DNA of 64,000 nucleotides from Bryoerythrophyllum caledonicum (Eukaryota > Streptophyta > Bryopsida > Pottiales > Pottiaceae): positions 17,023,406-17,087,405 of the forward strand of contig OZ020514.1 in assembly GCA_963971425.1 (NCBI GenBank), given 5' to 3'. Positions 23,400 to 33,861 of this stretch are shown here, piece after piece (positions within the stretch are counted from its first letter, which is position 1; every line of letters begins with the position of its first letter). Below the pieces are notes generated by a model. It made no database searches, was not told the DNA's origin, and saw only the letters and a program-made list of their open reading frames with translations. A program made the position numbers and the translations under genes.

Positions 23400-24802
23400 C
23401 TATGGAGCCTGATATGTCGTCACAACGACATGGCCTTCTCCATCAATGGAGACATTGTCCAGAACCGTGGCCAGGCCAACCGCGGAGGTGACCTCCAGAG
23501 GAATTGTGGGAGGGACTGCAGGTGGTAGCGCGGGAGGGCCTGCAGCTGCCAAGACAGCCGTGGAGTACGCAGCAATGGAGGTCACTTCGGAGAGGCACGC
23601 TGCCGGGGTTGGAGTGGGAAAATCTGATGTGCCCACGGCAATATTGGGCATGCCCGCCACCAATGTCACTCCGAAGGGTAACTATGCTTCCTCTGCACGC
23701 CCAAAATCTGCAACCAAAATGTCTTGGGCTACGACAAAAGCCTCCGCGAACAAGTCATTGGCCGCCTCGAATGAGCTGGGTAGCTGAGCTTCCATAGAGC
23801 CAGTGAATTCCGCGTGGTCACCATCTACAATGATCTTGTCCAACTTCGCACGGCATGCTGCAACACTAGCCACCATCAGATCTTTGGACACAAGCTGCAG
23901 CCGCTCTTGGATACCTGCTGGCCACACACCCATAGCCTCTACAGAACCTACAGCATAGCCCAAAGAGATATTCTCACGCAAGAGGAGAACATGCTCAAAC
24001 CTAGGACTCTCCAATGACAACACAATCGACCCATCCTTGACCCACAACTTGCAAAGCTCATCGGCCATGTTTGCGTGCAAGATGTCACAGTACGCAAATA
24101 CAAACGTTGCCTGCAGCCAGTGAATATATTCACTGCGGAGCTCGGAGCTGATGTCTCGCAGCTCCAGCGCATCTCAAAAAGCGCTGAAATTTGATCCGGT
24201 GGTACCCATGTCGGAAAAATAAATCTTCCCCATGCGGACGAGCTCACGCATGGCTGTGAACACCTGAGACACTGGTCAATCCACACTTCCATCTACCGGT
24301 AATCCACGCACATAACATGTCATGAGCACCCTGTAGCCTCTGACATTGCACGAATGCAACGTCAGGGCCTGTGCAAATGGTGGCGGTGTGACATCCAGCT
24401 TGCCGTCTCGCTCCTCCTCTAACATCCATGATGATAACACATCAAACTCCACGTCAGAATGCGAAAAGGTGTGAGCACCTAAAAGCGCCAAAACGTTAGT
24501 TAGTGATTAATTTATGAAGAATTGCCTTGCTTATTACAAATAGTAGTTAGATTAGTAGTTAGTAGCACCTTCTAGTGTTAATTAGTAAATGTTAGTTAAC
24601 TGAACTCCACGTGACTATAAAGTAGCATAAAGGGTAAAATTAGAGTTACTGATAGGAAATTAGACTTGCGAGAAGCAAAAGAGACCATTTAGATTATTAG
24701 TTAGTTTAGTCGAAGACAATTAGTGAATTAGAGTTTAGTCAGTAGAAGAATTGTAATCACTTATTTATAAGCGTAAGATAAAGATAAAGTAAAAATCAAA
24801 TA

Positions 24803-24803
<1 letters not shown>

Positions 24804-24833
<30 letters not shown>

Positions 24834-24871
24834 AAGAAGAAGAAGAAGAAGAAGAAGAAGAAGAAGAAGAA
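24804..24871. repeat. (AAG)n microsatellite
   Basis: About 22 uninterrupted AAG/GAA units within the non-coding part of copy A of the zinc-finger family. Confidence 0.95.
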
Positions 24872-25375
24872 AATAGTTAGAATATATTTTATGGTGATTG
24901 ATTTGTCAAATTGTTGGTTTCTAATGATCCAGAACTCTGATTAGGGTGTATGAAAACTTGATTTTGATGTTTAAATGTGTTTTGAACACATTGGTGAAGT
25001 TAGTTTTGCGAAAAAAAAGTAGTCTGTTATTGGCATTTAGCGTGTCCAGCCCTAAAATCGGGTTTGGGGCATTGGTTGATCGGGGCCCTTGATCTTGATT
25101 AGGGTTCTAGATTTGGATGGTGGAGATGTGGCCGCCACCCTAGGGCTCTCTCCGACTTGTATAAGAGAACTTGGGCGGCCACTCTTCCTCTCTCTTCTTC
25201 TCTTGGGCGAAGCCATGCCAAGTTGCCTCCAAAACTTTACTCTTGATGATGAGCTGCGGTTGCACCGCTATTGCAATTCAATTACTTAGATATAGAGTAT
25301 GAAACTTAAATAATTGCATCCTTTTGTTAGCTTTCTAGGGATACTAAACACGCTCAATTTGGAGCAAAAACGAGG

Positions 25376-25768
25376 GAGTTGTGGTGGTTTTAGTGACAAG
25401 GGGTCTGTTGCCGCCTAGATTCGATGCATCGACTTTGATGGCCCATTGCAAGCAGGCAACAACGAGTTTGGAGCTGAGATTTACATTCATCTAGATCTTT
25501 ACGTCGGCTTTCCAAAGACACCTTGCACGTACAAATCCAAGCAACGACCACGGAGTTACGGCAATTTTAGTGATAAGGGGTCTGCTACCGTCTATAATCG
25601 GGGCATCAACTTTGACGGCCCACTGCGGGCAGGAAACAACGAGTTGAGAGCTGAGATTTTTTAAACTCTTAGGTGTTTATGTTGGCTTTTCAAGGACACC
25701 TTGCACGTACAAATCCAAGCAACGACTACGGAGTTACGGCAGTTTTAGTGTTAAGGGGTCCGTTGCCT
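25376..25768. repeat. ~178-bp tandem repeat, about 2.2 copies
   Basis: Units begin with GAGTT at 25376, 25553 and 25731, giving periods of 177 and 178 bp. Shared blocks include CCTTGCACGTACAAATCCAA and AAGGGGTC. The third unit is cut off after about 35 bp. No coding potential. Confidence 0.85.
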
Positions 25769-25958
25769 TGATTGGAGCACCTTTTTCCTTGCATTTTTTC
25801 ATCTACTTCATTGTTCATCGTGTACTCTCAACCTTTGATACTTTTACCCCTTGAATTTTATTTACCTTCCCTACTTCTTGCCCCACGTCTAATTTACTTT
25901 TTATCTTACCTTGTATGGTTAAAATTTTTGCACTCAATCTCATCCAATGAATTCCAAT

Positions 25959-26136
25959 CTTAGGTTAGGGTTCATCCATTATGCTAGGATTTCACTCATT
26001 ATGTTTAGGGTTCATCCATTAGATTAGGGTTCATCCATTAGGTGTTAGGGTTTCATCCATTATGTTAGGGTTTCATCCATTAGGTTTAGGATTCATCCAT
26101 TAGGTTTAGGGTTCATCCATGAGATTTAGGTTGGAT
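25959..26136. repeat. ~20-bp minisatellite of telomere-like and TTCATCCAT blocks
   Basis: About eight units of the form TTTAGGGTTCATCCATTA (18-23 bp each), alternating a TTTAGGG/TTAGGG-like block with TTCATCCAT. The telomere-type heptamer is degenerate, so this is a composite repeat and not true interstitial telomere sequence. Confidence 0.8.
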
Positions 26137-28147
26137 GAAACTAGTTAGGATGAATTTGGTTCACAAAAGGGACGCTCTATGACTGGTGGAATCGGTAGCA
26201 TACTAAAAATAAGAAAAAGTGGAGACCATGCCCACTGAGAACTCTCCAAGTCCATGGCCAAGCGATGATCATATGCGCCAATGGAATGAGAAATATATGC
26301 ACTTCTCCCTTCCGTGGTCTCTGCAACTTTCGCATTGAAATGTTAGAGGCGGTCTTTGTAGGTAAACACCTCATCGTGGTGGAGGTAGAACTTCTCGATC
26401 TCCTCCTCCATCGAGGCCTCTGTCTGCCGCATAAAAACATCTTTATAAGCATCGATGGCATCCAGGTCACGGGTAGAAATCGCGTCCTGCAACATCCAAA
26501 TTGGACACATGCACCGTTATCAATCACAATTGTTATGTGTTAGACAAAAGTGGAAATAGACGTGGCCAGCAACTTACAAGGAGTTGTAAGTCGCAGTGGA
26601 CTGCTCCTTAAGCGCGGAAAAGTATCTTTGGCAATCGTCCATCGCCGTGCATTGCCCGCAGCGTGGATACAAGCCTCTCTAATTCGTTCAACTCCTCCAA
26701 TGGAATGACATCACCTGTCAACTTCACAAATAAATATAATCCAGGAGCCGCTGGAAGGGCATCCGGCTCCAAATCTGGATTAACATCCGGAAATCTGAGC
26801 TTGGCCTCTCCTATGATCTTCGCGAGCTCTCGGGCCCTCGAGTCACTTACCCGCCATGCTGGAACTTTGCGCTGAAAGCCATCTTCGGTCTGGCCATAGT
26901 GGGGACTGTTCGGGGCAGGTCCTCTAAGGCCTGGACTGTCCTACACTGGGTTGTCCGGCACAGGCCGAGCATATTCTGGACCGCTTGGCGAGGGGTGCCC
27001 TCTGGAACGCGGCCTATCTGAAGAGGGTCAGCGGCCCTACACTGAAATAGAAGTGGAGCACTGGCTGGATCACCGGGAGAACCGTGTGCAGGAGCTTCGG
27101 CATGATCGCTGGAATGGGGAGGATGAGCTCCCCTGGGTGGGGTTGTGGCTTCTAGAGGCACGTGCTGGGGTGGCATGTGTCGGAGATTCCGCTTGGATGT
27201 TGAGGGTGTGGCTGTGGCCGCCGCAGCAGCACGCTCCCGCTTGGCAGCCCTTGGTGGAGTTCGATGCTGGCCAGCTTCACCGCGGTTGTCTTCATTCCGC
27301 TTGAGTCCTCTCCCTTTTGGCTGCAAACTCTTGCCTGCACTTCGGAACGCAGCCATGAGATCCGCAACCGACATGCCGGCCATGGCTACATTCAAGAAAG
27401 TGGAGTGAATCTCCGATCTGTGTTTCCGGTTTGGCCCATCATCCTCCTCAGAGCTAAGGACCTCTATTGGAGTTGAAAGTGGTGGAGGGGCCAAGCTGGT
27501 ACCTGTGCCCTTCGTCCACTTCGTTGTCTTGCCTGTCATCACGAAAGGAATGGGAATTTAATACTTCTGGAAAACATCATGGGTCTCTCTGTTGTCGTCG
27601 ACTCCACGCGAAGGGTAGATCTTCAAGTCCCCTTTTTGCTTGTAATCGAACTCCTTGCGGAGCCGCTCCTGCCAGTGATATCCGAGTGCCGACTTGTCGG
27701 TGAAGTCCTGGCCACAATACCGGCAAAAGAAAGGAACCTTCGCCTGCGCAGTGGAGCCTCCCTCCCGTGGTTTCTCGCGCCTCCAGAGGGTGTTGATCCT
27801 ACCATCAACAACTAGTATTCAGAGATGGTGAATGCGCTATGGTTTGGAATGTAGCGTATCCATTGGCTCTGGCATACTATAACCCCCTCTTCACCGAATT
27901 TGCCCTCTACCGTAAGCTACACATGGGACATCCTCTATTAGAATAGGGCAAGCCAGCATATGTGCAAACATTTAATGAAGGGCAGGACTACACGTACCTG
28001 GGAAACAATGCGAGGTTCGCATTGTTTGATATAGTCCCGCTAATAAGCACTTAGTGAGGCCTCATCCAATATCATGGCGTTGGCCCTGAGCACCTCCACA
28101 ACATCCTCAATTCGTAGATTCCGTAGGTCTGGGACACCCGGATCTCT

Positions 28148-28474
28148 CACCTAAGTCCAGGCCACAATCAAGTATGCGTAAGCCAGGCCAACACAATAGA
28201 AACATGGAAGAAGTTGGTCTAAGTAGATCTTGGCCTATGTATGAATTGATTAAATGAAACATTAATACAGGAGTAATGTGGCCACAGACTCTCACCAACC
28301 GTTCAATTGTCGTACCACGAATTTTCAAATTTTTTTTAGTTAGAGGGTTGATGATGATAAACTTCGATTTGTTAGTTAGATTCCGAAGTTAATACTCCCC
28401 TAAAATAGTTTGATACTTAGACTAGAGTTAGAGAATAATCAAGGTTATTTTAAAACCGTAGATAGGAGAAAAGA
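28148..28474. other. Non-coding
   Basis: AT-rich spacer between the zinc-finger relic and the minisatellite; nothing recognised. Confidence 0.4.
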
Positions 28475-28692
28475 GAGCCCGGAGGCTGCTCCCAAGACCC
28501 GAGCCCGGAGGCTGCTCCTAAGACCCGAGCCCGGAGGCTGTTCCCAATACCCGAGCCCGAAGGCTGCTCCCGAGACCCGAGCCCGGAGGCTGCTCCCAAT
28601 ACCCGAGCCCGGAGGTTGCTTCCAATACCCGAGCCCGGAGGCTGCTCCCAAGACCCGAGCTCGGAGGCTGTTCCCAATACCCGAGCCCGGAA
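28475..28692. repeat. 26-bp minisatellite, about 8 units
   Basis: The unit begins GAGCCCGGAGGCTGCTCCCA and ends AGACCC or ATACCC; units start at 28475, 28501, 28527 and so on. Because 26 is not a multiple of three, the array keeps several frames open (Gly/Ala/Pro/Ser-rich on the minus strand), so long ORFs here are artefacts. Confidence 0.95.
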
Positions 28693-28963
28693 ACTGAACA
28701 GGAAACCAGTACGCATGGGCTGTCAACCAAGCGTGAAAAGGCAACGAGGAACCTGGAGACTAACCACCGTATTCGGGATAAGGAGATCAGGAGTACCAAC
28801 TAGAAAGTAAGAAGAAGAGACGCCGAGTTTCCAACCGCAGATAGAAGGAATCTTCCTCATCAAACCAAAACCGGCTACTTAAACGAACCCCCTCGTTCAG
28901 CTCTACACCACGACATGAGCCTAGAGAGAGAGAGAGTCAACAGGAAGCAGGATGTGAACGTGA

Positions 28964-29100
28964 CAGCCCGGAGGCGACACCGACTACAAGTTGGAGGGAC
29001 CCGGAGGCAACACAAGCTACGAACGTGTGAGCCCGGAGACGACACAGGCTGTGAACGTGTGAGCCTAGAGACGACTAAGGCTGTGAACAAGAATTTGGAG
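28964..29100. repeat. ~32-bp degenerate minisatellite sharing the same core
   Basis: The core CCCGGAGGCGACAC recurs at about 28967, 29000, 29032, 29064 and 29094 (spacing 33, 32, 32, 30). It shares GAGCCCGGAG with the arrays on either side but has different filler (ACGTGTGAGCC). Confidence 0.75.
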
Positions 29101-29182
29101 GCAACCTAAGGAAGAGCCGACCCTCGGAGGAAATCCACGCCGGCCAGGTAAGGAGCCAAAGGTAAGCAAACAAGCAGGACGA

Positions 29183-29430
29183 GAGCCCAGAGGCTGTGCA
29201 CAAGGTTAATACGCATAGGTTGTCCGCAGGACAAGAGCCCGGAGGTTGTGCACAAGGTTGGTACGCACAAGTTGTCCGTAGGACAAGAGCCCAGAGGCTG
29301 TGCACAAGGTTGATACGCATAGCCTGTTCGCAGGACAAGAGTCCGGAGGCTGTGCACAAGGTTGGTACGCATAAGCTAATTGCAGGTCGAGAGCCCGGAG
29401 GCGGTGCACAAGACTGAGGAAGGAAAGACA
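29183..29430. repeat. 52-bp minisatellite, about 4.7 units
   Basis: Units start with GAGCCCGGAGGCTGTGCACA at 29183, 29235, 29287, 29339 and 29391, exactly 52 bp apart, twice the period of the 26-bp array upstream. It lies 90 bp upstream of the gag-like ORF. Confidence 0.95.
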
Positions 29431-29517
29431 AAGGTTGTCCAGCAACAAAGGAAGGGCCCGGCTACCGACAGCATAGGCCAGGACCTCACCGGGTGAACAA
29501 GGTAAAAGGGAGGGGTC

Positions 29518-30954
29518 ATGGCTTCCTCCAATCCAGTCCTATCTTCGGTAAGGGCCATCTCCCCCGCCATCCCCAAGGATCCACTTGAGCTTGCCGAACT
29601 CAAGGAGGACCTCCTTCGCATGGGATGTCTCTCCCTCCTCGACTTTTGTTGGAGTTTCTGCATCAAGTCTACCGTGCAAGAACTAAGGCAAGACCCATTA
29701 CTGGAACCGGAGAATGATAGTATCCGGGCTTGCCCAGGCTGGTGGACTATGGGGAAGTGGCAAGAGGTATACGAGTTTCCTCGGCAGGGTGCAGAATGGA
29801 CGAGTTTGAAGAAGGAGGAGTATGGCAAGGGACGATTCGACACCAAAGACTCCAAGAATGGTTATGGTCTGAAGGATTGCATAGACTCTCGAGCCCGACG
29901 GGTCTTTGCATTCCTCATACCCATTCTACACCCTGAAAAACCCACGCGAGTCACCACGACTTTTGCTAACACCGTGTATGGATCGTATTTAGGAGAGAGG
30001 ATGGTAAATTGGGCCATTATTGTGAAGGACGTAGTACTCCGGTTGACCAAGAGTGTTGGCAATGCCAAACGCTCTCCTCTTTGTCCCTTCTTGATCCACC
30101 TCTATCATCACTTCAAGGAAACAACGCCAGAGGAGACAACGGCGTACGGGACTCATTTGATGATGAAGAAGTTCCAGGGGACAGAATTTGAGTGCGAGTC
30201 AGGTTCTGAGGGAAGAAGCACTTCCTCCCCATCAGAAGAAGAGGCGCCTCCACCCCCCAAGCGTCAGAGAAGGAAAGAGGGAGGAGCCCCTTCCACTCGG
30301 ACCCGAGCCGCACTCCGCGCCGCAGTTACCGGACCCGCACACCTCGGAGACAAGACATACCGGGCATCTGAACTAATTGAGGCTTTGCGTGTGTACGTAG
30401 AAGACACCGACAAGACCTTGGCACATGTGAGCAGCTTGGTGGGCAATCCACCCATCCAAGGACTAGTCACTGCGGTCAAGGAACGTATAGGAGGAGCGAG
30501 TGACCTCCGTAGTATGGAGCAGAAGGTCCACCGGCTCACCCTTGAGATGACCAAGATGAAGAGTCGGGCCTTGGAGGCAGAGAAGAGGCAAAAGGAAGCT
30601 CTTCTCGAAGCCAATGCCTCTATGGAGGCATTACAGCAAGTGGAGGGTACCTTGCACCTACCTGCAGATGTCGTATTCAAGGCCCGGATGTTCGATGCTA
30701 GGTTGGAGAGAGACGACCATGTTTCGAGCAAGAGGGTGATCGCATTCAAGATGGAGCAAACCGTGAAGGTTGAGGAGGCTTATGCCAACATGAGGTTATT
30801 GGTAAGCAACCTCACACACATCTTACCCAAGTTCGTGGATGACTCCGACAGCTCAAACAAGGACGGGGATTCGGACTCCAACACGGAAGATTGCGGCACG
30901 GGCAACAAGGGGAAGACTGTGGTGGACCTTGACAGTCCAACTCCTCTCGTATGA
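29518..30954 (+). CDS. gag-like protein of an unidentified retroelement
   Basis: An uninterrupted 478-codon frame. The first ~220 residues are globular, with a segment TVYGSYLGERMVNWAIIVKD and CPFLIHLYHHFKETTPEE that resembles the capsid-like domain of plant-lineage retroelement proteins; this is from general appearance, not a firm match. Then come an acidic Ser region, PPPPKRQRRKEGG (basic, NLS-like), and a coiled coil (about residues 320-380). The C-terminus is acidic, ending KTVVDLDSPTPLV, which resembles a SUMO-interacting motif. The frame continues after the TGA (30952-30954) to 31485, so the stop may be a CGA-to-TGA change. Three minisatellites precede it. There is no protease, RT or integrase beside it. 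Confidence 0.45.
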   Translation: MASSNPVLSSVRAISPAIPKDPLELAELKEDLLRMGCLSLLDFCWSFCIKSTVQELRQDPLLEPENDSIRACPGWWTMGKWQEVYEFPRQGAEWTSLKKEEYGKGRFDTKDSKNGYGLKDCIDSRARRVFAFLIPILHPEKPTRVTTTFANTVYGSYLGERMVNWAIIVKDVVLRLTKSVGNAKRSPLCPFLIHLYHHFKETTPEETTAYGTHLMMKKFQGTEFECESGSEGRSTSSPSEEEAPPPPKRQRRKEGGAPSTRTRAALRAAVTGPAHLGDKTYRASELIEALRVYVEDTDKTLAHVSSLVGNPPIQGLVTAVKERIGGASDLRSMEQKVHRLTLEMTKMKSRALEAEKRQKEALLEANASMEALQQVEGTLHLPADVVFKARMFDARLERDDHVSSKRVIAFKMEQTVKVEEAYANMRLLVSNLTHILPKFVDDSDSSNKDGDSDSNTEDCGTGNKGKTVVDLDSPTPLV

Positions 30955-31485
30955 CCTACGAGGGCTCCGGCGAGACCCTCTCCTTCAGAAATCACCACCC
31001 AGACACAGAATGGATGGAAGGAGAGCTCATATGTAGGGGTGGAACCCCCACCCTTGATCCGTCATCGCCAGCCACCCCAAGGCGACACCGTTCACTCTGC
31101 ACCAGTTATGGACCCTTTATCGAGTGTCTTTCCCCTAGGAAAGACTACCAGTGAGAGTTCTTCTCATTGGCACCTCCCGGTCCTTACATCCGGCCCGGAT
31201 ATCATGACAACTCCGAACCAGGTACCGATTCTTCCAGCCCGGTCCAAGTTTCCTTCAGTTCCTGTCTCCTTACCCGTTACCTCCACCGGGACGGGCACCG
31301 CTTTCTCTACAAGAGAAATCGTGTCCCATTCGTTTGCTACTCCGACTCAGCCCACGGATGCCACTTTGGCACCCTTGATGACACTTGCTACGGCCGCACC
31401 CACCCCTTCTTCGAGCCGAAGCTCCAAGAAACATAGAAGGAAGGAGGAGAAGAAGAGGCTCGAGGAGTTTGCGCAGGGTAGGTAG
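30955..31485 (+). pseudogene. In-frame continuation of the gag-like ORF, Pro/Ser/Thr-rich
   Basis: The same reading frame stays open for 176 more codons after TGA 30952, to TAG 31483. It is Pro/Ser/Thr-rich and ends with a basic segment (SKKHRRKEEKKRLEEF). It was probably once fused to the upstream ORF, or could be read through. An overlapping ATGA at 30951 also opens a short different frame, which looks spurious. Confidence 0.35.
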
Positions 31486-32562
31486 AAACTTACGTCTATA
31501 GGGTAAGGATGTTGTTTCGTAGGTCACTGTTCATTCCGGGATTTGGCCCCCGATTGACTTTGAATTTGACTTAGTTTTGCCTGGGGATTTGTGTAATAAG
31601 TTACCTTCTGACGGTACACGTCGTGTGGAGTGACAGCCACCGCCGCCAAGGGTAGTTAATGCGCCGTTTCTAGTTAGAAGGTATCGATTGCTTTGGACGT
31701 TAGTGTGAGTTTGCTGCAGTATAAGAGAGGAGTCTCGAGGCACCTCTCTTCACTGCTTGTTCTGTGCATTTGCTTTCAGTTTAATTCTAAACCTACGCTC
31801 TCAGAAAACCTTCGATGGTTGGAGAGCTCGGATTCCATACATGATTGTGAGTGCCATTTCAAGTAGTCCACTCCTCAAATTTGTACTAACTATCAACTCA
31901 TTGTTTCCTTGTTCCATCAAGTAGAGTTAGTCCGGGTAGATGGGAATAACAGGTGAGGTGGGGAGATAGTTAGTAGGGGTATGACTCTAACTCTAAATAC
32001 TTACAATTGTTTCCTTGTTCCATCAAGTAGATTAGTACGTGTGGGTGGGAATAATAGGTGAGGTTGCAAGTGTCTAGGGAAGGACGTGGGGGGAGTGACG
32101 GATGTATAAGGATCCTAGCGAGTCTTGAGTGACCTTCTGACAACCGATTAGTGTCGGTTGTGAGGGCTCGGGTCGACCCTGAAACATCCTACCTCCAGCC
32201 ACATCGGATGTGGAGGGAGACTGAGAGGAGGACGGATAGTGGGCGGGTAGGCCCCTTACTCACTTACATTACGCCCCTCACAGTTTTGGAAACACAAGTC
32301 TAACATCCCCTTCGGGGAGATCTCAGTGACACCATAACCATTCAAGTGAGTGAATGGAGTTAGAAGGAGAGAATGGGAGGAAGAGTATCTGTTACTTGTG
32401 TCAAACACTAAAATCTCTGTGAGTCCTCGGATCATCGTCCGTGGTGATAAAAACCCCTGTCGGGTACGCATGTACTCTAGATATCCATATTATGCATAGG
32501 TGTAACTATAAGCCCCAGATCTAATCTAAAGTTTGAGTAATAAAAGTCCTTCCTACCCGTGC
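31486..32562. other. Non-coding, possible retroelement 3' region
   Basis: No supported gene. It contains an inverted repeat AAGAGAGG...CCTCTCTT at about 31723-31750 and a short duplicated phrase (TTGTTTCCTTGTTCCATCAA at about 31902 and 32007). It could be LTR or leader of the element carrying the gag-like ORF. Confidence 0.3.
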
Positions 32563-32733
32563 GAGGTAGGACGTACGAGGTAGGACGTACGAAGGTAGGA
32601 CGTACGAAGGTAGGATGTACGAATGTAGGACGTACGAATGTAGGACGTACGAATGTAGGACGTACGAATGTAGGACGTATGAAGGTAGGACGTACGAATG
32701 TAGGACGTACGAATGTAGGACATACGAGGAGAC
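32563..32733. repeat. 15-bp minisatellite, about 11 units
   Basis: The unit is GTAGGACGTACGAAT with few variants. The period is divisible by three, so it is open on both strands, reading (VGRTN)n on plus and (SYIRT)n on minus. These ORFs are treated as artefacts. Confidence 0.95.
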
Positions 32734-33357
32734 AACAAGCGTACGAAAAGCGGGGTAATTGGTGTAATTAACACCCAGGCTTTGTGATCTAAACCTTCAT
32801 TCCCTCCTTTCTTTTGATGTGTCTATTGTATATTCGACATTGTATAGATTTTTGGCTTGATGTTAGTCGTTGTAGTTCTCGGTGACTCTCTGTGGGAACG
32901 ATTACCTTAAGGATATCTTTGTGTTAAGATGTAAATACTTGCCAACACGTACTACGACATCAATCACGGTGGCCATGATGATAAAGGTTGGCAATACTCT
33001 TCAAAAGCCAGATCTGAATTTCCTAAACCCTAAACCGTACACCCTACCTATTAATTAACTCTAAAATCCCCTGACCTATCATAAACCCTAAACTAAGTTT
33101 AATATGAGCAATGTTACTATGGCCGTGAGAGGTGCATCTTGGCTTGCGTCATTCGCCCTGGCATGGTGATGGTGGAGCAACCAACTGTTGAGATGGCGGT
33201 GATGCAAAAACTGGCCTGCTGCTACTAAGGGCACAGGAGGTTTGACAGCACTTATCAATCACAATAAGGTTTTGGAAAAAAAAAACAATCAAACATGGAA
33301 AAGGTCAGATGGGAGAAATATAAGAGACTAAAAGGAAAAATCACCAAACTCTGACAT
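32734..33357. other. Non-coding flank of the retrotransposon
   Basis: No gene. A few CCCTAAA-like heptamers occur at about 33022-33100. ACAT at 33354-33357 is repeated at 42974-42977 just beyond the other end of the element, a candidate 4-bp target-site duplication. Confidence 0.35.
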
Positions 33358-33463
33358 TGTCGTGTAAAGAAAGATCGATAACCACAACAGATCGAGAGCC
33401 CTAACCAACATCAAATAAACGAAAAACATACACTAAAACAAGTATACGTAATACACCCTCAAG
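33358..33463 (-). repeat. 106-bp direct repeat, outer copy
   Basis: It begins TGTCGTGTAAAG and ends CACCCTCAAG. It is identical to 33756-33861 apart from one C/T difference, and lies outside the left LTR core. It is absent next to the right LTR. Confidence 0.9.
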
Positions 33464-33753
33464 GAAAGATGTATGAATCACAAGTAGTCAAGCGTCTCGC
33501 ACTCCACGAAGGAAGAATCAACGAGTGCGAGTGGAACTAGAGAATGTAGAGTCTTTACTAATGACAAACCATCACTAACAAGCAAGGACTCACTAATCAC
33601 TCTCTAAACACACTCACAAAGCTTGACTTGACAAAGACGTCAAGTCAAGGACGTGCGCCGCCGTTCGTCCCTAAACACACGTAGATTAGTAACAAACTAA
33701 TCTACGCTAAAATCTACGATACGAAGAGACCCTCGACGCCACGTCCCGTGACA
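33464..33753 (-). repeat. Left (3') LTR core
   Basis: Matches 42610-42973 from GAAAGATG to GTGACA, with one A/G substitution (33724) and lacking 66 bp. It contains three perfect hairpins: 9-bp arms 33496-33504/33523-33531, 11-bp arms 33622-33632/33639-33649, and 11-bp arms 33680-33690/33696-33706. Confidence 0.85.
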
Positions 33754-33755
33754 GC

Positions 33756-33861
33756 TGTCGTGTAAAGAAAGATCGATAACCACAACAGATCGAGAGTCCT
33801 AACCAACATCAAATAAACGAAAAACATACACTAAAACAAGTATACGTAATACACCCTCAAG
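33756..33861 (-). repeat. 106-bp direct repeat, inner copy
   Basis: Lies between the left LTR core and the internal region, directly beside a C7 run (G7 on the element strand) that would suit a polypurine tract. If plus-strand DNA starts there, the 3' LTR would begin TGAGGG at 33859. Confidence 0.85.

Larger units (their letters stand above)
23400..28147 (-). pseudogene. Unrecognised zinc-finger gene family, copy A
   Basis: Minus-strand coding blocks match copy B at 60.8-63.9 kb in the same order. They are: 28147-27998 (PDLRNLRIEDVVEVLRANAM, donor GTACGT, TAG at 28042-28040); about 27890-26847, with a C2H2-like finger FCRYCGQDFTDKSALGYHW near 27750 and a long Ala/Pro/Arg-rich region; about 26850-26640 (AAPGLYLFVKLTGDV and a GAVH motif); about 26480-26180 (DVFMRQTEASMEEEIEKF); and 24491-23400 (LVRMGKIYFSDMG, LLLRENISLGYAVGSVEAMG, ACRAKLDKIIVDGD). 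Several Trp positions of copy B are stops here and vice versa. A region with microsatellite and tandem repeats (24492-26170) splits the last block off. Function unknown; a DNA- or RNA-binding role is only suggested by the finger. Confidence 0.5.

Noticed and set aside
25959..26136. Interstitial telomere
   Set aside because: The heptamers are degenerate and always alternate with TTCATCCAT, so it is a composite minisatellite.
28445..28799. Gly/Ala/Ser-rich minus-strand ORFs
   Set aside because: Artefact of the 26-bp minisatellite, which stays open in several frames.
30951..31154. Overlapping ATGA restart ORF after the gag-like gene
   Set aside because: The original frame continues past the TGA with better composition; the overlapping ORF has no recognisable features.
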